The translations under genes and the position numbers were made by a program. 64,000 nt of DNA from Oopsacas minuta. Taxonomy: Eukaryota; Porifera; Hexactinellida; Lyssacinosida; Leucopsacidae. Under the pieces are notes generated by a model. It worked only from the letters and a program-made list of their open reading frames with translations, ran no database searches and was not told where the DNA came from. The stretch lies in contig JAKMXF010000255.1 of NCBI GenBank assembly GCA_024704765.1, positions 62,001 through 126,000 of the forward strand. Direction: 5' to 3'. Positions 55,424 through 64,000 of this stretch are shown here, in pieces. Numbering within the stretch: the stretch's first letter is position 1; each line of letters begins with the position of its first letter.

Positions 55424-55753
55424 CTAAGAATGTATGTGTCGTATTTTAGATAATTCATCTTTCAGCGTTTCAAAGCATGATCCATAGAATGTGTAAACCT
55501 TCTCTCCTTGGCTCAGTACAATACAAGCAGGTATAACTCCTATTTCATATTTTGCTTTGATGTCTTTCATCAGTTCAACATTCACTTTGACGAATTTCAC
55601 CTCGGAAAAGTCCTCACTCAATTTATCAATGCTAGGTGATAACAAATTACAAGGTGTACACCAATCTGCATAGAAGTACATTAACAGAAGAGGTGTAGAA
55701 CTTATGGTACAGTCTAGTTCTTCTATACTTGAAATTTCCGGAAGTGAAGACAT
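55424..55753 (-). CDS. Thioredoxin-like protein 1 of cluster (WCTPC)
   Basis: Intronless, 109 residues, a single thioredoxin fold. The active site is ADWCTPC and the cis-proline block is GVIPACIV. WCTPC departs from the usual WCGPC at the middle pair. The buried Asp and the FVKVNVE strand fit. There is no signal peptide, so a cytosolic oxidoreductase is likely. It shares FYADWCTPC, FVKVNVEL and KDIK with the next gene, its closest paralogue. Confidence 0.92.
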   Translation of the reverse strand: MSSLPEISSIEELDCTISSTPLLLMYFYADWCTPCNLLSPSIDKLSEDFSEVKFVKVNVELMKDIKAKYEIGVIPACIVLSQGEKVYTFYGSCFETLKDELSKIRHIHS

Positions 55754-55813
55754 GTGCGGAGTTGTTTACCGATTTAGAAGTGAAAAATCAATTTCCTTTG
55801 GTTATTTATACTT

Positions 55814-56312
55814 ACTGGCCCTCAACTTGCTTGCTAAGATTCTATAATTATTTCTAGGTGACTTGCGAGTCAGGTACTTAGCAAAATTCCTAAATAAAAA
55901 CAATGAATCCAGTCAAAGAGTTAAAGATTCCAACACACACATACAGTTACTACACAAATAAGTGTGTGTATAAAATTAGAACTTCGAAATCTATCAGCAT
56001 TCAGCATATTAATGTCTCTATTTTGTTAAATCAAGGGAGCCCTCTATGGGAGGTAGGGAGCATATAGGTAAGGGAACTATTGTGGCTTGTTATTACAACT
56101 TGTCATTTCCTAGTAGCCGCCATGTTACTATGTTAGATAAAGCCCACCATCATTAACGATGCAACTATTATACGAATCAAATTGTTAGTGTATTGTGTGC
56201 TTGATTAAGGTTTGTAAACGAAGACTGTAAGATGAATAAATAAGTAAAAGCAACTTGATTGATATTTAATTCCATTGAAAAACATTACAGCAATTGTATA
56301 CAGGAAATTTAC
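55814..56312. other. Gap between thioredoxin genes 1 and 2
   Basis: No frame or repeat that I can support; AT-rich non-coding sequence. Confidence 0.4.
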
Positions 56313-56654
56313 TTATTCATAACAATAGTTGAGTTGTATTTGGGATAATACGTCTTGAAGTGCGTCTTTCCTCGCTCCGTAGAATGTGTATAATTCCTCG
56401 CCTTGATTCAGTATAACGCAAGCGGGTACAATTTCTATTCCGTATCTAGATTTGATATCTTTCCTGAGTTCAACATTTACTTTGACGAATTTCATATCGT
56501 CAAAGTCTTCAGTAAATTCCTCAATACTTGGCGACATTAACTCACAAGGTGTGCACCAGTCTGCGTAGAAGTACATTACCAGAGGAGAGTTTGTGGAAGT
56601 TAGAAGCAGGTCCAGCTCTTCCATGCTCGATATTTCAAAAGTTGATGAAGGCAT
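56313..56654 (-). CDS. Thioredoxin-like protein 2 of cluster (WCTPC)
   Basis: Intronless, 113 residues from ATG 56654; the frame is open further upstream only with a non-ATG codon. Active site ADWCTPC, cis-proline block EIVPACVI, and strand FVKVNVELRKDIKSRYG. It is a near paralogue of gene 1, separated by 560 bp on the same strand. Both active-site Cys are present, so dithiol exchange is expected. Confidence 0.92.
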   Translation of the reverse strand: MPSSTFEISSMEELDLLLTSTNSPLVMYFYADWCTPCELMSPSIEEFTEDFDDMKFVKVNVELRKDIKSRYGIEIVPACVILNQGEELYTFYGARKDALQDVLSQIQLNYCYE

Positions 56655-56759
56655 TATAAGATGATTCTTGAGTGTCAGATATACTTGACACAATTCGTAT
56701 TCTTTCAATATTTATACTCCCTCGTTAGATTCTTGTTTACGTTACATCATAAATAGTCA

Positions 56760-57566
56760 AGTTGATCATTCAATATCTGGATAGATAGAATAATAGAAAG
56801 TAATTGAATCTAGAATTAGAAATGTAATCATAAGATTGAAATATTCTAAAATGCGGTTGATTGTACTTCATTTCTTAATGAGCTATCCGATTTCTGTAAA
56901 ATAAGAATGTTGTGATATAATGTTTTAAAGATAATACTAATAAACAAACAAATGTATCTGTGACAAACTTGGAAAGTCACGATATATACCAAAAGTGAGT
57001 ATACGTAATTACGTATTCAGGGAGGCCATAACTCACAAAGTTGGTGTATAGATAGATGGCTCAAGGAGAGCCAAATGACCAAATGGCAGATCTTAAAACT
57101 GTTGCTTAATTTACAATTTTACAGAAACAAAGATAATTACAGTAGAAATCAGTTAATACTTAAAATGCGTCCACTCTAATTGTCCACCGGTGGGGAATGG
57201 GGTTCGAAGCGGAGAATTCGAGCATACAGAACCCTGAACAATTACATAATTCGAAGTGAAAGTGAGTATGTACTTCTCTCCAAACCGGATTATCTATCCT
57301 TTTACTAATTGTATAGCAAGTATATTCGGTTAGAACGTATCAATATTGTCTCCTGAGGGTGTGTCTTATCAGAGTTCTACCTTATGTGATAAAAATATTA
57401 CTGCAATAAAATTCCTATTTAATAACAAAAGAGAAAATATACGCAGGATATTATTTACAGCAATAATTATTTAATAGAAATAAAGAAATAGAATTTGTAG
57501 GCTCCAGCGATTGTAAATTATAAATGAAGAGAAAGTGAACAAACTGTATTTGCAAGTTACATCAAA
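56760..57566. other. Upstream region of the ABC transporter
   Basis: A divergent gap between thioredoxin gene 2 and the transporter; it should hold both promoters. Some repeat-like ends occur (AGAGTTCTACCT near 57370), but no element can be bounded. Confidence 0.35.
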
Positions 57567-60230
57567 ATGCATCGAGATTCCAAAATAAATTTGTTGCAAG
57601 ATCGGAGAGTTTCCAGCATTCAAGGTGAGCTCAAGATGAAATCTCGAGTGAGTTCCTTGAAGAGTGAAACTGGATGTGAAGAAAAGGAGGGACACAGAAA
57701 ATCTTACGTACAAGAGGAAATAACCGCGGGTGATCAAGAGAAAAATTTATTGCTTTTCTCAAAAGAGCTTTCCAAATATCTGAATATTCCACAAGATGCC
57801 AAGAACTCTGATTTGAATTTACGATCCTCGGAAGCGGAGGGTGGCTCAGGATCTTTGGAAAATCGCGAAAAGGAAATATTTATTACACATCTAAGGAAAA
57901 TAAACCCGGGTCTATTCTTTGGGAATATATTCGTAGATGGTCTGTTTCATCTTGTGAATGAGGAAGTAGCATTCAAGTTTATGGGAGTTAAGAAACCCAC
58001 TCTTGACCTGACAAACATTATATCTTGTTGCACGAACAAGTCAGTCCTTGAGTACTTTTGGGCTACACCAGATTACGAGGAGGACTACAACACATACAAA
58101 TTTGTGTCTAGTTCTTTCATGAATTATTTCTACTCAATCAAAGGGAAGACAGGGCTAACTAGGTTCTTTCGGAAGCTAAATTTTAGCCCAGATGGTGTTA
58201 GCAAATTTAGTCACAAAGATAAATCTCTAATCGATCTAGAAATATCTTGGAAGAAGTTTGCACAAGCTGGAATATCTGCTGAATACAACTACAGTTTGTA
58301 CAAATTCATCTGGCGTTTATTTCGTTACAATCTAATACAACATTACTTCATTCTATTCGTTATAATATGTCAAGCATTATTAGAAGTTGTAACCATCAGT
58401 TACACACAACATCTGAAAAGCTTGATCATTGATGGTCTCAAAACTTCATCGTTCTTGGTAAGAGAAATTAACATAACCTTCTTTGGAAACTCAAGTACGT
58501 TTCCAGAGCAACAACTCCTAGTAGACAGCACAATCATAGAAACATTTACCGATGGAGGAATGCTAATTGCTATCAACACCGCACTCGTACTTATCCTCCC
58601 TGTAGCTGGAATATTTGAAGGATTGCTTGGTATGCTAGTCGGTAAGAAACTGAGAATGGCCATACAGAAACGTATCTTAGAATTAACAGTGCCAGAGTAT
58701 AACACAGTGTCTACAACATTTGTAATAGTCGCGTTCAAGCAAGACGTGAACAACATTGAATACGTCGTGGTTAATACTCTCGGAATGTTTGCTCGCTTTT
58801 TGGGATTTCTTTCAATAGCATATATCAACGGATTTATAGTGCATTTCTCATATCCAATATACTTTACAATAAGTGCAATAGTAATGAACTTAATCATGGC
58901 ATACTTCAGTCATCTCAGCAAAAAGGCTCTGTTCAAAAACTCATTAATACAGGGACAGATTAAAGAGCTTTTAGTTGAGAATTACGAAGGTTTGAGCACA
59001 ATACAGTGCTACAACATACAATCGTATTGGATGGAAAGATACGATCGATTGGTAACCATTACCAAACAATTCAAGCATAAATGGCAAGAACTTTTCTTCA
59101 CAAACATGATCCGTTCATTCTACCGATCACTAGCTGGTATAAATACTGTACTCAGCTACTATATGTTTGGTATCCTCACGATATACGTAGACATCGGATT
59201 TGATGAAGTCTACAGAACGTATATACTGTTTATAATGGTAATACTGCGTATCTCACATATCATGAACGATATGCATTCAGTGTATACAGCAGCACTCTCT
59301 CTAGGCAGACTCGACAGTTTGAAACTTGGATTGAACAAGAAAGAAACTGCTAAAGAGAAGGAAGATCAAAATATAACTGTAATTGAAAACACGATAGTAT
59401 TTCCTAGGAGTAAAAGTGGATGTAGCATATGCAGTATGCAATCAACAGGCTCTATCGATGCATCCATGGTCCCTACACCTAACATTGTATTAAAGAATGT
59501 ATCATTAACATTTTCTATGACAGCTGCATACTGGAGTGCTTACAACATTAACATGCTTATCCCATACAGAAGTAGGATAGCATTGGTAGGCCAGAGCGGA
59601 TCAGGCAAGACAACACTATTGAATATAATCACAGGCATGATGTGTCCTACCCAAGGAATCATACTGGTTAATGACAAGCCTCTTGCTGAATACCATTCAC
59701 TACACAAACTGTATGGTGTAGTACATCAATTCAGTCATATATTCAACTTGTCTATTATGGATAACATTAAGCTATCTCGGTCAAGTGCGACTGACATTGA
59801 AGTGATTGAAGTAGCGAAGAAATGTGTTATACACGATTGGGTTATGAAACTACCACGTAAATATGATACAATCATAGAGAAAGGAGCAAAGAATATCAGT
59901 GGCGGACAATTGCAGAGGTTAGCCATTGCAAGAATGTTATTATATAAACCTAAAGTTATCGTCGTAGATGAGTGCACTAGTCATTTAGACCACAACACTG
60001 CTAAACAGATCAATAATACTCTATTCAAGTTCACTCGTGGTAGAACTCTTATATACTCTACGAATATTCTAGAACGAATGGAGGACTTTGATAGAATCTA
60101 TGTGATAGAGCATGGGGCTATCAGAGAGTCAGGTAATCATGGTGAGTTGTTAAGCAAACGTGATAGTGCATACTCCAGACTATACGGGAAATTTGAGATG
60201 GCGAGGATGGAACCAAATTATCTTAGTTAG
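57567..60230 (+). CDS. ABC half-transporter with long N-terminal extension
   Basis: Intronless, 887 residues. Residues 1-250 are a soluble, partly acidic extension with no domain I recognise. About six membrane helices follow from 255 to 580 (FILFVIICQALLEVVTISY, ALVLILPVAGIFEGLLGML and so on). A C-terminal nucleotide-binding domain has Walker A GQSGSGKTTLLN, Q-loop HQFSHIF, signature NISGGQLQRLAIAR, Walker B VIVVDE with catalytic Glu, and D-loop SHLD. The H-loop His is replaced: LIYSTNILERM stands where IAHRLSTI-type sequence is expected. The single half must dimerise. The family looks ABCB- or ABCC-like, but substrate and subfamily are not decidable by eye. The neighbouring thioredoxins are on the other strand. 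Confidence 0.87.
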   Translation: MHRDSKINLLQDRRVSSIQGELKMKSRVSSLKSETGCEEKEGHRKSYVQEEITAGDQEKNLLLFSKELSKYLNIPQDAKNSDLNLRSSEAEGGSGSLENREKEIFITHLRKINPGLFFGNIFVDGLFHLVNEEVAFKFMGVKKPTLDLTNIISCCTNKSVLEYFWATPDYEEDYNTYKFVSSSFMNYFYSIKGKTGLTRFFRKLNFSPDGVSKFSHKDKSLIDLEISWKKFAQAGISAEYNYSLYKFIWRLFRYNLIQHYFILFVIICQALLEVVTISYTQHLKSLIIDGLKTSSFLVREINITFFGNSSTFPEQQLLVDSTIIETFTDGGMLIAINTALVLILPVAGIFEGLLGMLVGKKLRMAIQKRILELTVPEYNTVSTTFVIVAFKQDVNNIEYVVVNTLGMFARFLGFLSIAYINGFIVHFSYPIYFTISAIVMNLIMAYFSHLSKKALFKNSLIQGQIKELLVENYEGLSTIQCYNIQSYWMERYDRLVTITKQFKHKWQELFFTNMIRSFYRSLAGINTVLSYYMFGILTIYVDIGFDEVYRTYILFIMVILRISHIMNDMHSVYTAALSLGRLDSLKLGLNKKETAKEKEDQNITVIENTIVFPRSKSGCSICSMQSTGSIDASMVPTPNIVLKNVSLTFSMTAAYWSAYNINMLIPYRSRIALVGQSGSGKTTLLNIITGMMCPTQGIILVNDKPLAEYHSLHKLYGVVHQFSHIFNLSIMDNIKLSRSSATDIEVIEVAKKCVIHDWVMKLPRKYDTIIEKGAKNISGGQLQRLAIARMLLYKPKVIVVDECTSHLDHNTAKQINNTLFKFTRGRTLIYSTNILERMEDFDRIYVIEHGAIRESGNHGELLSKRDSAYSRLYGKFEMARMEPNYLS

Positions 60231-60708
60231 TAAATAATGTTTTGTTTGAACGAGTAATGAATCTATTTATGTGAAAGATTGTTGATAACTAAAGTTAATC
60301 TCATTGTTAACTATTCTGTTAATTGCTGGTACATACATGATACATCCGAGCTTATACGCAAGCATTATTGTAGACAATTCTCAGAGTTTAGTGATTGCCC
60401 AGAAATATACGCTAATTCTATGATCCTTGGCTTATTCAAACGGATATACTAATATAATTGGATTATTACAAATGCTTCGTATATTTTAAGGCTAAAATGT
60501 AAACTGCCAATCAACCCTCCTATGTAAACCCTTTCAAATGAAAGTAGAACAAATTTAGTGAAGTGGCTGGTTAGTGATTTTCCCCGACCAGATAGATGCA
60601 CACGTATTATCTTGGATATATTATTGGATATAATTGCGAGAGCAAAAGTAATGAATAAATATATTTAACAATTATACCCATGAATAGTATTAATTATGAA
60701 CATTTGGA
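60231..60708. other. Gap downstream of the ABC transporter
   Basis: A convergent gap; nothing beyond AT-rich sequence and 3' flanks seen. Confidence 0.4.
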
Positions 60709-61047
60709 TTATGATTTGTTCTTTGCAAAGTGATCCCTTAATTTATGTTCATTAGCTCCAATCAATTGGTCTAATTTTGCTCCTTTTACGTAGAAGTAAA
60801 ATGTAGGAATCTGTGACACACCTAGGCTATCAGCAAGCTCTGAGGCTTTGTTAGTATTCAGTCTTAGAAATACACAATCTGTATTTTCATTTGCTAGCTC
60901 CTCGTAGAACGGTGCAATGAAAAGGGATGGCCCACACCAGTGAGCGTAGAACATCAGTACGACCAGTTTATCTCCAGATTCATTTAAATATTTGTCAAGT
61001 TCTTCTTGTGATCCTATATGCTGGATGCCTTCACTCGCTTCACTCAT
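60709..61047 (-). CDS. Thioredoxin-like protein 3 of cluster (WCGPS, monothiol)
   Basis: Intronless, 112 residues from ATG 61047. A full thioredoxin fold, but the active site reads AHWCGPS: the second (resolving) Cys is Ser. The cis-proline block is SQIPTFYF, and FLRLNTNKASELADSLG fits the family. Without the second Cys it cannot perform the standard dithiol cycle, so it may trap mixed disulfides or act as a chaperone or structural subunit. It is more like classical thioredoxins than genes 1 and 2. Confidence 0.92.
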   Translation of the reverse strand: MSEASEGIQHIGSQEELDKYLNESGDKLVVLMFYAHWCGPSLFIAPFYEELANENTDCVFLRLNTNKASELADSLGVSQIPTFYFYVKGAKLDQLIGANEHKLRDHFAKNKS

Positions 61048-63251
61048 GCTAACAGACAATTCGTGACATAATTATTAGACAATGTAGATTACCTTTCTTC
61101 TGCGAATAACCAGTAGATAATACCGATACAATCACCAAACGAAATTTACCTACAATTTTATCTTAGAATTCCCGAAGAGAGAATGATTCATGTAATAATA
61201 TTAAAATTCAACATATTTACATCAATTACAGATATGCGCGGTTGCATAATCGAAACATTTTACAGTAATATTGTGTAATATCTAATAAATATTATAATTC
61301 GTGTAATGTTCTAATTAAATTACAATAAAGGTAGGTTTATTATTTAAATTTACATATTTGAAGTGGTTCTTGGTTCAAGTTATAATTACCAATCTACTAC
61401 ACAGCCGCACGACATATGCAAATATTATTTATTAAAAGCAAGAGGTTACACTAGCTTAAATTTGAATGAAGATAGGTTAAGACAACCTATCGAGGAGGTC
61501 CTTACAAATCTATGATATGCCTTATTTCTGATCAAAAATTTGTAATTCCAACGAATTGCAGGTTCAAGTGCTTGAATATTAATTAATAAAATGGGAGTTA
61601 CTGCATGTATTAGCTATCTTTTATTATTTCTATCTGGAGTATGTCACAAGAGTGGAGTAACTAAATTTAATAATTAAGTAATTATAAACCAAAAACACAC
61701 GTACGCATCTCGTAAGTAATTGTAAGTTGTAATATTAATTAAATTATAAAAAAGCTCTGGCATACACAATTTGGATAGCACCTGATAATAAAGAAACCAG
61801 AAACGCCCGTGAATTGAAATAAATATATATAATTCTTTACTTCTAACGAACACAATACTGTTCACATAATTATCTGGACAGATATACACTATCAAATAAG
61901 ATTATGTTACAAAATGGGCGGCTATAGGTAAGAGGTATATTAAACAAATATTTGATAATATTGAGATAATGAAAGACAACCCATTTGAATGTATTATAAT
62001 TTCTACAAATAATTCTATGAGGATTAACCTTAGGAATACAATAATATTCAAATTGTACATAAAAATACAAAAGAATCTCTCAATAATGATTTGAATTATC
62101 AGTCATACACTGTAACATAGTTTATTAGTGTAATTATTATTAGTACAGCTTAATACAGTAATTACCTTCGTAACGAACGATAATCCTTGAGCTTCGGAAG
62201 ATTAAATAAGGATTGTTTGTATTCATTTATCAGTTGTTAGTAACTTGGAATTATTACAGAGATTAATTGATGAGGAAGAAACATAGAAATTCCATCGCAA
62301 TAAACATATTGCAGATAACCAATATGAAGCTTTGTATTGTCTTCTAATTCTCAATACCAATGCAATGAAATAAGAGTTAAGCTAGTATCAATGTAGATAG
62401 AAAACTGAAGGAAAATGCCGAGAAATAATGGAATTAGAGAATTGGCTCAGAATATCGCTGTCCATTAACTAAATATTAAAATGCCAGATATTTCCTCAAG
62501 AGATCTTTGTTACTTAATTCCTCTGAGAATATTAGCTTAATGTTTCAGTGGAAAAGGCTTGTCAATAATATTTTATTTGTAATAAGTTAGATTAATATGA
62601 CAAATAGTATTAAAGTTATGAATAATAACATATTGATAGAAATCAACATGTCCTATTACGGTCATAAAATTATAATCAACCAAAAGGTAGAATTGCCCAA
62701 TTTTGAATTAAATTATATCGTGGGTAGCAATAGACAGTAGAGGAATGAGATTTTAGGCGAAAGTAGGCAAATGATAACTCTAATCTAATTATCATGAACA
62801 TTGAAGTTTATGCGAAACGTAATTGAATGTTTAATATCAAATTAATGATGATAAATAATTATTGATAAATACAAGTATGCCAGCAGCTGGGCTGGAGAAA
62901 TCGCCTAAAAATCACTAGTACTGAAATTCAGGCCACTTTAACCGCCGATTTAAATAATGGCTATGGAATTTGAGTATAGGAAGTTAATTAATGGTGCTTA
63001 ATATAACAGATATTATAAGAAATAGATGATACGTCCAGAGTTCAAATTCTGGATTTAGATCCTAGAAGGATTAGCTTTCATTGAATGAGGTTATAACTAG
63101 CTAGACCAAATACACCGTTGCAAATAGTAGGAAATTAGATCCCATCGATAGCATCGTGAATATTGAAATACAAGTTTAATAAAGTGAATATCAAAAAAAA
63201 ATGATACAAAAGATAATAAAATTATAAGATGATGAGAAAAATAATATTGTG
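61048..63251. other. Long AT-rich gap with no gene
   Basis: About 2.2 kb with only short chance frames (for example 61674-61895) and no splice-supported exons. A weak, degenerate inverted-repeat trace lies near 62130-62215. I see no RNA gene. Confidence 0.45.
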
Positions 63252-63572
63252 TTAAAATAAGTACTCTTTGAGCCTTGCCTCTAATATCTCCGTATTACTA
63301 GCCACTAGATGTTCCAACTTTAGGCTGTTACGGATGAACACAAAACTAGGCATGGATTGAATGTTATACGCCTTAACAATATTTGTTGATTTATCCACAT
63401 CAACTCTCAGGAAAATTACGTTCTCATGTTCAGTAGCTAACCTCTCTAACACAGGATTCATCATGCTACAAGGACCACACCAATGTGCGAAAAAGTCAAC
63501 GAGAATTAGATCTTCCGTGCCCTTGATAATCTGTTCAAGTTCTTCAAGAGTTTCTATGTCTGTTATAGGCAT
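63252..63572 (-). CDS. Thioredoxin 4 of cluster (WCGPC)
   Basis: Intronless, 106 residues, the standard thioredoxin length. Canonical AHWCGPC active site, buried Asp in ILVDFF, cis-proline block QSMPSFVF, and VIFLRVDVDKSTNIVKAYNI. The best candidate in this cluster for an ordinary cytosolic thioredoxin, and the likely ancestral type. Confidence 0.95.
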   Translation of the reverse strand: MPITDIETLEELEQIIKGTEDLILVDFFAHWCGPCSMMNPVLERLATEHENVIFLRVDVDKSTNIVKAYNIQSMPSFVFIRNSLKLEHLVASNTEILEARLKEYLF

Positions 63573-64000
63573 ACTGAATTATTTCTAAAATATCGTAAAA
63601 GAAATATTCTTATTCGATTAGTGGTAATAGAAAATATACTAAATCACATCAAGAAGTTCAACAATTCATGAGTGTCGTTAAATCATATTACACTTTAATA
63701 TATTAAGTAAAAGCTTAGTAACAATAAGAATTCCACCAAACGTATTTGTTATATTCATCAGCTGAGCTGTCTAGCCATATGGACACTATTTATCGCAATC
63801 TCGAGGGTATACACAAAACCATTAGATTTCTACTATCATCCCAGAGAATATGCAACTTCATAGACAATAGTCCTTTTAAGTGAGAGCCAATCAAATCGCC
63901 CTCTAATCTCCTCCAACCAATTAAATATGCATTAAAATTGAATTGTCGCTATAATTAAATCAGCTTGGATGCCACAATTAATTGAATCGCCACAAGAAGC
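63573..64000. other. Right edge of the window
   Basis: AT-rich sequence upstream of thioredoxin 4. No gene seen; a gene could start beyond the edge. Confidence 0.4.

Noticed and set aside
61674-62070. Two 66-73 codon minus-strand frames
   Set aside because: AT-rich, Tyr/Ile/Phe-biased chance frames with no family match.
1-64000. CRISPR arrays, bacterial operons or viral integrations
   Set aside because: No regularly spaced repeats, no viral replication or structural genes; gene structure is plainly eukaryotic.

Overview
This is a nuclear, protein-coding stretch of a compact animal genome. It is AT-rich and uses standard stop codons. Introns have GT..AG ends, are mostly 50-200 bp, and gene spacing is often a few hundred bases. 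The gene set is animal-type: PHF12, KDM6-like TPR protein, MED19, VPS54, AAMP, ARHGAP11A-like RhoGAP, CEP192-like protein, DGAT1, SURF1, OTUD6, and TRIM- and LOTUS-type proteins. An early-branching metazoan, perhaps a sponge, fits best. The host call is an inference from gene style, not a proven assignment.

Layout. 1-4.7 kb: minus-strand PHF12-like gene (3' end outside the window), UQCR11, a second small membrane protein, and a divergent actin with an inverted broken actin fragment beside it. 4.9-8 kb: RSRC2-like SR protein with a coiled-coil gene in its intron. 8.1-16.6 kb: KDM6-type TPR-only protein, elongation factor 1-beta with a coiled-coil/NHL gene in its intron, and a RhoGAP of the ARHGAP11 type. 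17-24.2 kb: MED19, whose probable long first intron holds an antisense RING/B-box/FN3/glycine-rich gene. 24.4-30 kb: three intronless genes (VPS54, AAMP, peroxisomal hydroxyacid oxidase). 29.9-34.5 kb: a LOTUS protein joined to a decayed DEAD-box-like core, with antisense RANGRF/MOG1 in intron 1. 35.3-38.7 kb: C2H2 zinc-finger gene. 39-45.9 kb: CEP192/SPD-2-like gene, preceded by a decayed copy of its first exon. 46-50.1 kb: two tandem SURF1 genes, then OTUD6 with a second coiled-coil/NHL gene in its intron. 50.2-55.2 kb: YRDC, a 15-exon DGAT1 and NT5DC1. 55.4-63.6 kb: four minus-strand thioredoxin-like genes around an unusual ABC half-transporter.

The strongest architectural signal is nesting: five introns appear to hold complete genes, four antisense and one sense. 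Two of the guests are paralogues of each other (coiled coil + NHL) placed in introns of unrelated hosts. The strongest protein-level novelties are the TRIM/FN3/ALK-type glycine-rich protein, the LOTUS/pseudo-helicase protein, the JmjC-less KDM6-like protein, and a divergent actin lacking the residues that position the hydrolytic water. Short terminal-inverted-repeat elements, mostly with TA ends, sit in many introns and gaps. No CRISPR array, rRNA or confident tRNA was seen.
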